A stretch of DNA of 19,696 nt, from contig CAIMUD010000167.1 in NCBI GenBank assembly GCA_903844585.1, positions 1-19,696 of the forward strand. The letters are read 5' to 3'. This DNA comes from an uncultured Actinomycetes bacterium. GTDB lineage: Bacteria; Actinomycetota; Actinomycetes; Nanopelagicales; Nanopelagicaceae. The notes under the pieces are model-generated. The model was not told the DNA's origin. It ran no database searches and saw nothing but the letters and a program-made list of their open reading frames with translations. Numbering within the stretch: the first letter of the stretch is position 1; each line of letters starts with the position of its first letter. The position numbers and the translations under genes are program-made. Positions 8,876 to 16,066 of the stretch are shown here, in pieces.

Positions 8876-8901
8876 CGCCCGATTTTCAAAGCGAGCGGGC
8901 G
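8876..8901 (-). repeat. Inverted repeat between pepA and lpdA
   Basis: CGCCCG (8876-8881) and CGGGCG (8896-8901) can form a 6-bp GC stem with a 14-base loop, about 20 bases past the pepA stop. It could end pepA transcription or protect its 3' end, but there is no T-run after it, so it is not a classical intrinsic terminator. The rest of the 138-base gap (8784-8921) holds the lpdA ribosome-binding site; I could not pick a convincing lpdA promoter. Confidence 0.3.
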
Positions 8902-8921
8902 GACGAGCATTGTCGTCTCAC

Positions 8922-10436
8922 TTACTGGGAAGCGGACTCAGCTAAAGCAATCAAAGAGCGAAGTGCGATGCCGGTACCGCCGACGGGGGTGTATCCGTGA
9001 GAGTTGCTTTCGTTAAATGCAGGGCCTGCAATATCAAGATGGAGCCAAGGTAAATCTGCTGCGATGAATTCTTTTAGGAAGAGACCGGCAACAAGCATTC
9101 CACCCATCCGCTCTCCGATATTTGCTAAATCTGCAACGGGTGAATCGAGAGATGCGCGCAGTTCTGGAGGAAGTGGCATTGGCCAGAAGGCTTCCCCCGA
9201 TGCTTCTGCAACTCGTAGAAAAGTCTTTGAGAGTTCATCATTGTTTGTCATTACGGCGCTGGTGCGAGTTCCGAGAGCCACAACTTGAGCACCGGTTAGC
9301 GTTGCAACATCAACTATTGCATCGAGTCCGTTCTCCTCTTGAGCCTTAACCATCGCATCGGCCAATACCAAGCGACCTTCTGCATCTGGATTGAGAACTT
9401 CAACCGTTTTGCCACCATACATAGTGATGATGTCACTCGGTCTTGTTGCACTTTCACTGACCATGTTTTCGGCAAGTGGTGCATATGTATGGATTTCAAT
9501 AGGAAGTTTTAGTAGCGCAATTGCAATAGTGGCTGCACAAACGGCGGCAGCGCCGCTCATATCCGCCTTCATCGCCTCCATGCCTAGCGCCGGCTTTAGA
9601 GCTAAGCCCCCGGTATCGAAAGTTATCCCTTTGCCAATGTAGGCATACTTTTTCAATTTCTTTTTTGCAGAAGCAGATTTTGAGGGGATGTAAGAAATAC
9701 TGAGAAGACGTGGAGGATTCTTTGATCCTTGTCCAACTGCGGTAATTCCGCCGTATCCCTTTGCTTTTAACTCTGACTCGGTGAGTACGGAAATCTTTAG
9801 ACCCGATGCACCTGATTTCTTAACTGCGCTTTGAATCGCTTTTACAAAAGTTTCTGGCGTTAAATGACTTGGGGGAGTATTGATTAGATCGCGCACAAGA
9901 AAGGTGTAATCAACAATAATTTGAGCACGCGCCACTAAGAAAGCGGCCATTGACTTCTCTATTTTCTTACTCTGAACTGTCACGGTTTTAAGCGGGGGTT
10001 TGCGATCACTTTTGGACTTACCTCGAAATTCATCGAATGCATAAGCACCAAGCCCAGCGCCCTCAGCAATTGCTGATAAATCATTCTCATTTACTGCAGG
10101 AAGTGAGAATGTTGCGCCAGCACTTCCTGCCAAGGCGCGAGCAGCGCTTCCGGAGGCGCGGCGAAGAAGTTCGCAACTATAGGAACTCTTATGTTCGCCT
10201 AGGCCGGTGAATACCACGAGTCCAGAATTTGAACCGGGAACCTTGATGACCTCTTCAACTTTTCCAGTTGCACCTAAGTCGGCAAGAATTCTTTGGAATT
10301 TCTTAACGTCTACAGCTACGCCACCAGTCTCGATAACAAGGGATCCGCTTGTATTTGTCTTGCCGCTCTTATGTGCCAAACCAACAACAAGAATCTCATC
10401 TTTGACGATTCCATCTGAAATTCTGAGTTTGGGCAT
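8922..10436 (-). CDS. pepA: Leucyl (cytosol) aminopeptidase, M17 family
   Basis: A zinc/manganese exopeptidase removing N-terminal residues from peptides. With the start at ATG 10436 it has 504 residues, close to the family norm. The predicted metal and catalytic residues are all present: K269 and D274 (GKGITFDTGG), D292 (KADMSGAAA), D351, E353 and R355 (NPDAEGRL). The family signature is usually NTDAEGRL; here Pro replaces Thr. The frame stays open far upstream, antisense to gcvT, but that stretch has no aminopeptidase homology. An ATG at 10460 is also possible (8 extra residues). I prefer 10436 because a TACACT hexamer lies 6 bases before it, matching the leaderless pattern of neighbouring genes. 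It is divergent from gcvT and 138 bases upstream of lpdA. Confidence 0.94.
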   Translation of the reverse strand: MPKLRISDGIVKDEILVVGLAHKSGKTNTSGSLVIETGGVAVDVKKFQRILADLGATGKVEEVIKVPGSNSGLVVFTGLGEHKSSYSCELLRRASGSAARALAGSAGATFSLPAVNENDLSAIAEGAGLGAYAFDEFRGKSKSDRKPPLKTVTVQSKKIEKSMAAFLVARAQIIVDYTFLVRDLINTPPSHLTPETFVKAIQSAVKKSGASGLKISVLTESELKAKGYGGITAVGQGSKNPPRLLSISYIPSKSASAKKKLKKYAYIGKGITFDTGGLALKPALGMEAMKADMSGAAAVCAATIAIALLKLPIEIHTYAPLAENMVSESATRPSDIITMYGGKTVEVLNPDAEGRLVLADAMVKAQEENGLDAIVDVATLTGAQVVALGTRTSAVMTNNDELSKTFLRVAEASGEAFWPMPLPPELRASLDSPVADLANIGERMGGMLVAGLFLKEFIAADLPWLHLDIAGPAFNESNSHGYTPVGGTGIALRSLIALAESASQ

Positions 10437-10442
10437 TCGGCA

Positions 10443-10452
10443 AGTGTAGGTT
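10443..10452. promoter_or_regulatory. Overlapping divergent -10 elements of pepA and gcvT
   Basis: This 10-base stretch contains TAGGTT on the plus strand (10447-10452), 6 bases before the gcvT ATG, and TACACT on the minus strand (10448 to 10443), 6 bases before the pepA ATG at 10436. The two hexamers share two bases. Both genes would be leaderless, and the two promoters could not be occupied at once. No clear -35 boxes are seen; they would lie inside the opposite gene. Confidence 0.55.
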
Positions 10453-10458
10453 GTTGAC

Positions 10459-11547
10459 ATGAAAAATTCACCACTGGCCGAAAAACACCTAGCGCTCGGA
10501 GCCAAGATGGCTGATTTTGGTGGGTGGTTAATGCCTATTGAATATCCAGGAGCGGGAGTTATTGCTGAACACACTGCGGTGCGCACGCGAGTGGGGGCCT
10601 TTGATGTTTCGCATTTAGGTAAAGCATCCGTCAAAGGTGTAGGTGCTGTTGAATTTCTGAATTCAATGGTTACAAATGATCTTAGTCGCATTGGCTCAGG
10701 GAAAGCGCAGTACACCCTTCTTTGCAACGAGGACGGTGGCGTAGTAGATGACCTCATCGTCTATAGGAATTCAGATACTGATTTATTTCTTGTACCAAAT
10801 GCGGCAAATACCGCCAGTGTTGTGGATGTGCTTAAAGCGGCGGCGCCTGCAGGCATTGAAGTAAAAAATTTGCATAACGAGTATGCAGTCATCGCAGTGC
10901 AGGGCCCAAAATCGCACGAGGTTATGACTACCTTAGGAATCAATCCTGAAATGGATTACATGTCATTTGGCCACGTATCGATTGCCGGGTGTGATGTCAT
11001 TCTTTGTCGTACTGGATACACCGGAGAGCTCGGATTTGAATTGCTACCTATGTGGAACGATGCAAGCAAAGTTTGGGATGTCTTAGTCGACGCAATGAAA
11101 CCTTTCGATGGCCTTGTCTGCGGACTAGGTGCCAGAGACACACTTCGAACCGAAATGGGATATCCACTGCACGGCCACGAACTCACACTAGGAATCTCAC
11201 CAGTAGAAGCGGGTGCGACATGGGCTATTGGCTGGAAGAAGGAGTCCTTTAGAGGTTCAAAAATACTGGTCGATCAAAAAACACATGGGACTTCTCGGAC
11301 CTTGAAGGCAATTGCATCGACAGATAGAGGAATCCCACGCGCTGGAATGCAGGTAAAGGACTCGAGTGGAAATGTTATTGGTGAAGTAACGAGCGGAACT
11401 TTTTCGCCAACGCTAAAAAAGGGCATAGGTTTGGCGCTGCTAAATCCTGCAATTTCAATTAACGAAAAAGTTGTGCTGGATGTTCGCGGTCGAGATTCAA
11501 TTTGTGAAGTCGTGTCATTGCCTTTTGTACAATCGCACGTACGTTAA
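10459..11547 (+). CDS. gcvT: Glycine cleavage system T protein (aminomethyltransferase)
   Basis: Takes the aminomethyl group from lipoylated GcvH and passes the one-carbon unit to tetrahydrofolate, releasing ammonia. 362 residues, the normal length. Recognisable stretches are the N-terminal FGGW(L)MPIEYP, GAFDVSHLGK (about 47-56), VVDDLIVYR (about 95-103, containing the catalytic Asp, probably D97), GYTGELGFE and CGLGARDTLRTEMGYPL. The ATG sits 6 bases after TAGGTT and has no ribosome-binding site. gcvH and gcvP are not in the window, so the system is split; the lipoyl synthesis genes and E3 are nearby. Its TAA overlaps the cobT stop on the other strand in a shared TTAA. Confidence 0.96.
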   Translation: MKNSPLAEKHLALGAKMADFGGWLMPIEYPGAGVIAEHTAVRTRVGAFDVSHLGKASVKGVGAVEFLNSMVTNDLSRIGSGKAQYTLLCNEDGGVVDDLIVYRNSDTDLFLVPNAANTASVVDVLKAAAPAGIEVKNLHNEYAVIAVQGPKSHEVMTTLGINPEMDYMSFGHVSIAGCDVILCRTGYTGELGFELLPMWNDASKVWDVLVDAMKPFDGLVCGLGARDTLRTEMGYPLHGHELTLGISPVEAGATWAIGWKKESFRGSKILVDQKTHGTSRTLKAIASTDRGIPRAGMQVKDSSGNVIGEVTSGTFSPTLKKGIGLALLNPAISINEKVVLDVRGRDSICEVVSLPFVQSHVR

Positions 11548-13028
11548 ATATAGTTCTCCAGTTTGCCCATTCGCTCATAAGTTAAACAAGCCGCACGCAA
11601 AATTGGAATACTCAAGACAGCGCCAGTTCCTTCGCCTAGTCGTAAATTTAAATCCAATATGGGGTTCAATCCGAGTTTTGAGATAGCGATTCGTGAGGCA
11701 GGTTCTGTCGAACAATGCCCGGCGATCAAAGACTCAACAATTTCTGGTTTCAATCGGTGTGCCATACAAGCTGCAGCCAGAGTAATAACTCCATCTAAAA
11801 TTATTGGAACGCCAAGGGTTGCACCTCTCATGATGAACCCAGTAAGTGCAGCAATCTCAAGGCCTCCAAATGCAGCCAGCGCTTTCATGGGGTCGCTCTG
11901 AGTTGATAGCTTCTGTAGAGCTGCATCAACAATTTTAACTTTGTTTTCAAATATATCTTGAGGTATAGCTGACCCATAACCCGTGACTTCGTTGGCACTT
12001 GCCTTGCATAAGTAACCAATAAGAATCGCAGATGAAGTTGTGTTACCGATACCGACCTCTCCTGTGCATAGCGTGCGCGAACCTCCGGCTACCAATCTCT
12101 CAGCCGATTGCGCGCCTTCCTCCAAGGCTTGTAGCAGCTCTTGTTCAGTCATTGCATCTTCAAATCTGAAATCCTTGGTTCCGTCAGTGATTTTTACATT
12201 TCTAATGAGCGAAGAGTCAGGATTTGAAACTGTGCCTACATTTACAACTTCTACATAGACATCTGAGATTTGCGCTATTACGGAGATGCCGGCTTCACCT
12301 GCGACAATTAAATCTGCCATGAGCGAAGTTATTTGCTGAGGCCAAGGTGTTACTGAGTTGTCCTTTGCGATTCCGTGATCGGCTACGAATACAGCCACTG
12401 CGCATGGATCAACCGAAGGACTCGCGTGGGTAATTCGAGCAATTTGAGCAGCGAGTTGTTCTAGAGATCCCAATGATTTAGGTGGTTTTACCAAACCATC
12501 AAAATTATTCAATACCTGTGTTCCAAAATCATGACTGATGTGAACGTCTATATCCAAAGCACGTTGCCATGCACTTTTGGGTGAAGATAGGAAATCCTGA
12601 AAACTCTTATAGATGTTTTGGGAGGTATAAATAAACTCCATACCGGCAAGGTGGGCGCTTACCTTGTCAGAATCCAAATCGCCAATGTATATAGCGCGCG
12701 ATGGAGGCACCCGAAGCTTTTCGGCGGCGGCAATGAGGGGGAGGGGCGATGGTTTCTCAACTCCGAAATCAAATGAAGAAATACAAAAATCAAAATACTT
12801 AGCTAATCCAATAGCCTCAAGTTTCGTCATGATCTCATCGGATGTGAGGTTTTTGGAGTTCGACATTAGAGCCAATTTCTTATGAACCACAAGTGAATCT
12901 AAGAGTTCGCGAACTCCTGGGAGCACTTGAACTACAAGATTAGAGATTGGCACTCCGGGATTATTTTGCAAAACAAGGGTATTACCAATATCGAAAATTA
13001 CTGCGTCGAAGTTATCTAGATAAGCCAT
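11544..13028 (-). CDS. cobT: HAD-family phosphatase-like domain fused to CobT
   Basis: One 494-residue open frame with two parts. Residues about 1-155 are a HAD-like hydrolase: nucleophile D13 in FDIGNTL, motif II S56 (LMSNS), K92 (EKPSP) and motif IV D117/D121 (IGDLDSD). The usual second Asp of motif I is Gly (DIG for DxD). Residues about 165-494 are a complete nicotinate-nucleotide:5,6-dimethylbenzimidazole phosphoribosyltransferase: GLVKPPKSLGSLE, VADHGIAKD, GEVGIGNTTS, GGLEIAALTG, and LRLGEGTGA with catalytic Glu (E466). CobT makes alpha-ribazole phosphate for the B12 lower loop. The start overlaps the end of cobS by 13 bases; this is the last operon gene. I infer that the HAD part may dephosphorylate alpha-ribazole phosphate or cobalamin phosphate, since no cobC is seen here. 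Confidence 0.93.
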   Translation of the reverse strand: MAYLDNFDAVIFDIGNTLVLQNNPGVPISNLVVQVLPGVRELLDSLVVHKKLALMSNSKNLTSDEIMTKLEAIGLAKYFDFCISSFDFGVEKPSPLPLIAAAEKLRVPPSRAIYIGDLDSDKVSAHLAGMEFIYTSQNIYKSFQDFLSSPKSAWQRALDIDVHISHDFGTQVLNNFDGLVKPPKSLGSLEQLAAQIARITHASPSVDPCAVAVFVADHGIAKDNSVTPWPQQITSLMADLIVAGEAGISVIAQISDVYVEVVNVGTVSNPDSSLIRNVKITDGTKDFRFEDAMTEQELLQALEEGAQSAERLVAGGSRTLCTGEVGIGNTTSSAILIGYLCKASANEVTGYGSAIPQDIFENKVKIVDAALQKLSTQSDPMKALAAFGGLEIAALTGFIMRGATLGVPIILDGVITLAAACMAHRLKPEIVESLIAGHCSTEPASRIAISKLGLNPILDLNLRLGEGTGAVLSIPILRAACLTYERMGKLENYI

Positions 13029-13780
13029 GGAACTGATCCATTTATGGAGAGAATGAATAAGAAGAGAGTGAGAATTGTCGATTCACTTATCTGTTCAGCA
13101 GCGCCGAAAGCATCACCCAAAACGCCGCCTATCTTTTTAATAACCCAGCGCGTAAACATAAATATTGGTGGGACTAGAGATGCTAGTACTAACAGATACA
13201 TCCAGCCTGTATATGGAATAGTTAAAAGCGCAGAAAGTGAGAGCGTTCCAATTAGATGCTTTATTTTGATTTCTCGCGATGCGGTCGCGCCCATACCTGC
13301 TTGATTTGGCGCTGAAGGAATGAGCATCAAGAAAACCGGAACTATCTTGGAAACGGTATGAGATGCAAGAAGAACCAGGGCTCCATCCTTGTAATCGAAG
13401 GAACTTATGAGAGTTATCTGCAGGATTAATTGAAAACAAATAGCAACGACGCCATACGTGCCATGTCTAGAGTCTTTCAAAATTCGCAAACGTTCTTCTG
13501 GGTTCCAACCTCCTACGAGGCCATCAAAAATATCCCCAAGACCATCAAAATGAAATGCGCCAGTAATTGCAATTGAAACGAGAAGAGCAAAGGCTGCTGC
13601 GGGAAGGTTTGGAATGGCTTGAACCAGAAGAAAATAGGTAACTCCTGAGGCAGACCCTATGAAAAAACCAACGAGAGGAAACCATACTGCGCTGCGGTGG
13701 AGGCGAACTTGGTCAGAATGTTTGATTGGAATCCGGGTAAGGAATGCGAACGAGACCTTTATATCGTTGTAGACACTCAT
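13016..13780 (-). CDS. cobS: Adenosylcobinamide-GDP ribazoletransferase (cobalamin synthase) CobS
   Basis: Integral membrane enzyme joining adenosylcobinamide-GDP with alpha-ribazole (or its phosphate) to give adenosylcobalamin (phosphate). 254 residues, the typical length. It has FLTRIP near the N-terminus (13-18), the conserved acidic stretch HFDGLGDIFDGLVGG (77-91), LKDSRHGTYG (101-110) and the C-terminal GGVLGDAFGAAEQISE (about 218-233), between several hydrophobic segments. The ATG overlaps the cobU stop in an ATGA, and the gene's own TAG lies inside the first codons of the HAD-cobT gene, so the three loop-assembly genes are tightly coupled. Confidence 0.95.
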   Translation of the reverse strand: MSVYNDIKVSFAFLTRIPIKHSDQVRLHRSAVWFPLVGFFIGSASGVTYFLLVQAIPNLPAAAFALLVSIAITGAFHFDGLGDIFDGLVGGWNPEERLRILKDSRHGTYGVVAICFQLILQITLISSFDYKDGALVLLASHTVSKIVPVFLMLIPSAPNQAGMGATASREIKIKHLIGTLSLSALLTIPYTGWMYLLVLASLVPPIFMFTRWVIKKIGGVLGDAFGAAEQISESTILTLFLFILSINGSVPWLI

Positions 13781-14280
13781 TTCAACTTGGTCTCGATTCC
13801 AAATCGCATATAAATAACTTGATCACACAGTTTTGCGAATTCTTGGTTCATCGAACCAGAGAGATCTCTAAATTTTCTAGATACGGGATGCATTGGAACA
13901 ATCCCCTCGCCCGTCTCATTTGTTACAAAAATAGTTGATCCTTTTCTATTTTGTGCAGCTTCAATAACTTTTGCTACATCCAAGTTCATTTCTCGCGCCA
14001 TCGCGTTGGAGAGCCAGAGAGTTAAGCAATCCACAATCACAAGGTCGTTATCTGGAAAGGTAGAGAGCGCTCCCGCAAGATCCAAGGGTTCTTCAACTAA
14101 ATCAAACCCTTCGCCTCTTTCGCGTTGGTGATTTGAGATTCGAATTTCCATCTCCGCATCTGATCGCTCCGCGGTTGCAATAAATAGGACGCGACCTCCA
14201 ATTTCGATGCTATTTCGAGCGCGGATGAGTGCGGCTGTGCTTTTTCCACTCCGTGCCCCGCCACCGATGAGCGTAAGCAT
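13777..14280 (-). CDS. cobU: Adenosylcobinamide kinase / adenosylcobinamide-phosphate guanylyltransferase CobU
   Basis: Bifunctional enzyme that phosphorylates adenosylcobinamide and then activates it with GMP, supplying the CobS substrate. 167 residues. It shows the P-loop GGARSGKS (7-14), the conserved His of HQRER (H51, the likely guanylylated residue), DCLTLWLSN (84-92) and TNETGEGIVP (120-129). Its ATG shares one base with the btuD stop (TAATG), and its own TGA overlaps the cobS ATG. Being directly after an importer, its role is most simply salvage of imported incomplete corrinoids. Confidence 0.95.
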   Translation of the reverse strand: MLTLIGGGARSGKSTAALIRARNSIEIGGRVLFIATAERSDAEMEIRISNHQRERGEGFDLVEEPLDLAGALSTFPDNDLVIVDCLTLWLSNAMAREMNLDVAKVIEAAQNRKGSTIFVTNETGEGIVPMHPVSRKFRDLSGSMNQEFAKLCDQVIYMRFGIETKLK

Positions 14281-15044
14281 TAAATTATTTCGCTTCTTAT
14301 TTTATTGGCAACGATTACAGTGTGACCATCAACGAGTGTGTGCACGCTAATTCCGTGGTCAAAAGCCATTTTTAATTCATTTGAATGGATCACCGTAGAG
14401 GCTGGACCATCGAGCAGGACTTTTCCCTCCCGCATGACAATAATTCTCTCCGCGTACATCGCGCTAAGAGTGATGTCGTGCATGGTCGAAACTATGGTGA
14501 CTCCACTGTTTTTCAATGATTCGACCTGGTTGAGTGTCGTTATTTGGTGATGCAAATCCAATGCGCTGGTTGGTTCGTCTAGCAACATCACGTCTGGTTC
14601 TTGCACAATTGCTCTAGCAATCAAAACGCGCTGCAATTCACCACCGGAAAGCTGGGTTAGTAATTGTTTATGTAGGCCAACTAGTTGGGTTTCTTCTAGA
14701 GTCTTTTGAATGAGCAAACGCCCTGCTCGCTTTTCGCGTCCCCAGCCATCTAGCTTTGCTCTTCCTAGCGCTAAATATTCAATCACTGTCATACCCATAG
14801 GTATTTCAGGCCGCTGTGGCACAAATGCTACGTTGCGCGACATATCTTTGAAGACTTCAACCCCTGAAACTTTTATCGACCCGGAGTAAGGATGCATGCC
14901 CAAAAGAGTCTTAAGGAGAGTGGTTTTACCAGCGCCATTAGGTCCGACGATGCAAGTCCAACTTCCCGCTGGAATTTCCAAACTGATCGAAGACAGAACT
15001 GATTTCTCACCGTAATTTACAGATAAATTTTCAACGCTAATCAC
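14280..15044 (-). CDS. btuD: ABC transporter ATP-binding protein, corrinoid/iron-chelate type (BtuD-like)
   Basis: ATPase subunit of the importer encoded with the two upstream genes. 254 residues with Walker A GPNGAGKT (34-41), Q-loop Q77, signature LSGGELQR (132-139), Walker B VMLLDEP (152-158) and switch His H189. It belongs to the FepC/BtuD group, whose members move cobalamin, haem or siderophores. Corrinoid specificity is inferred from the cobalamin riboswitch upstream and cobUST downstream. The start is GTG, sharing one base with the btuC TAG; the stop shares one base with the cobU ATG. Confidence 0.92.
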   Translation of the reverse strand: MISVENLSVNYGEKSVLSSISLEIPAGSWTCIVGPNGAGKTTLLKTLLGMHPYSGSIKVSGVEVFKDMSRNVAFVPQRPEIPMGMTVIEYLALGRAKLDGWGREKRAGRLLIQKTLEETQLVGLHKQLLTQLSGGELQRVLIARAIVQEPDVMLLDEPTSALDLHHQITTLNQVESLKNSGVTIVSTMHDITLSAMYAERIIVMREGKVLLDGPASTVIHSNELKMAFDHGISVHTLVDGHTVIVANKIRSEII

Positions 15045-16066
15045 TATTGAATTCCTCCTCTTTTCGCACGAAGGACAAAAAGAAAAAACGGCGCTCCAAT
15101 AAATGCCGTGATTACACCAATAGGTAATTCAGCGGGGGAGATGAGCGTTCTTGCACCAAGGTCTGCAAGAACCAAGAATGCTGCTCCCGATAATGAAATT
15201 GCCAAGAGTGCACGGTTTGTGGCTTTCTTAGTTATTCCGCGAATGATGTGTGGCACGACGATTCCTACAAAACCGATGAGCCCACTTACCGAAACAGCTG
15301 TAGCGGTGGCCAGCGTTGCTGCGCCAACTGCAACCATTCGAATCTTGTTAGGAGAGATTCCGAGTGAAAAAGCTTCTTCATCGCTTAGCATTAATCCATC
15401 AAGGAGTTTTGATATGCGGATAAGGATTGCAAGGGCTAAGAAGATATAAATTGCAGCCCATTTCACGCTCTGCCAATCTGCAACTGTAAGTTCACCTAGA
15501 ATCCAGGAATATACGGGGCGCAATACTTGGCTGTTTCTCTGTTGTAAGAAAGTCTGAATTGCAGTTGCAAACGAACCTACGGCTATGCCGGACAGTAATA
15601 GGGAACTGGGATCTGAGAAAAATTTTCCTGCCACAAGAAAAGTGGCGAGCACAGCTAGAACCCCACCCAGGAAAGCAAAAATAGGAAGTGCTGCTGTAAA
15701 TGTTCGGCCAGTTCCTGTAATGGCAAGAGTCGCCCCAAGACCGGCCCCTGCTGCGGCACCTAACAAATATGGATCAGCAAGAGGATTTCGAAATACCGTT
15801 TGGTAAACAGCACCGCTAGTTGCAAGAGCTGCCCCCACTAGCGCCGCTAGTGCAACTCTCGGCAATCTAATTTGAAGAAGTAGAGTTCGATCTTGTTCTG
15901 ATAAACCAGAACTTCTTCCCAAAAGCGTCCGCACCACATTGGCAAATTCAAGGTGGACTGGACCGATACTCACTGCGAGAACGCAAGAAATAAGTAACAC
16001 CAACCCAAAGATGGCAGTCATCTGCCACCTCCAGATTGGAGCTAACTCATTTTTTACAGAAATCAT
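15044..16066 (-). CDS. btuC: ABC transporter permease, FecCD family (BtuC-like)
   Basis: Membrane subunit of the corrinoid importer. With the ATG at 16066 it has 340 residues, typical of FecCD permeases with about ten membrane segments. Family landmarks are QIRLPRVALAALVGAALATSG and the following VFRNPLADPYLLG (about 65-103), GLIGFVGIVVPHIIR (252-266, the loop that contacts the ATPase) and the C-terminal ELPIGVITAFIGAPFF. An upstream in-frame start at 16120 would overlap btuF by 55 bases and add residues with no family resemblance. The ATG at 16066 shares one base with the btuF stop (TAATG), as at other joints in this operon. Confidence 0.93.
   Translation of the reverse strand: MISVKNELAPIWRWQMTAIFGLVLLISCVLAVSIGPVHLEFANVVRTLLGRSSGLSEQDRTLLLQIRLPRVALAALVGAALATSGAVYQTVFRNPLADPYLLGAAAGAGLGATLAITGTGRTFTAALPIFAFLGGVLAVLATFLVAGKFFSDPSSLLLSGIAVGSFATAIQTFLQQRNSQVLRPVYSWILGELTVADWQSVKWAAIYIFLALAILIRISKLLDGLMLSDEEAFSLGISPNKIRMVAVGAATLATATAVSVSGLIGFVGIVVPHIIRGITKKATNRALLAISLSGAAFLVLADLGARTLISPAELPIGVITAFIGAPFFLFVLRAKRGGIQ

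Noticed and set aside
8784..8921. Search for an RNA gene or small protein between pepA and lpdA
   Set aside because: I saw only the lpdA ribosome-binding site and one GC inverted repeat; no tRNA-like fold or convincing short frame.
10437..10757. Upstream in-frame extension of pepA (about 100 extra residues)
   Set aside because: It lies wholly antisense to the start of gcvT and has no aminopeptidase character; the family length and key-residue numbering fit a start at 10436 (or at most 10460).
14338..14550. Plus-strand frame opposite the ATPase gene
   Set aside because: Shadow of btuD; no recognisable motif, and Walker A/B and the signature lie on the other strand.
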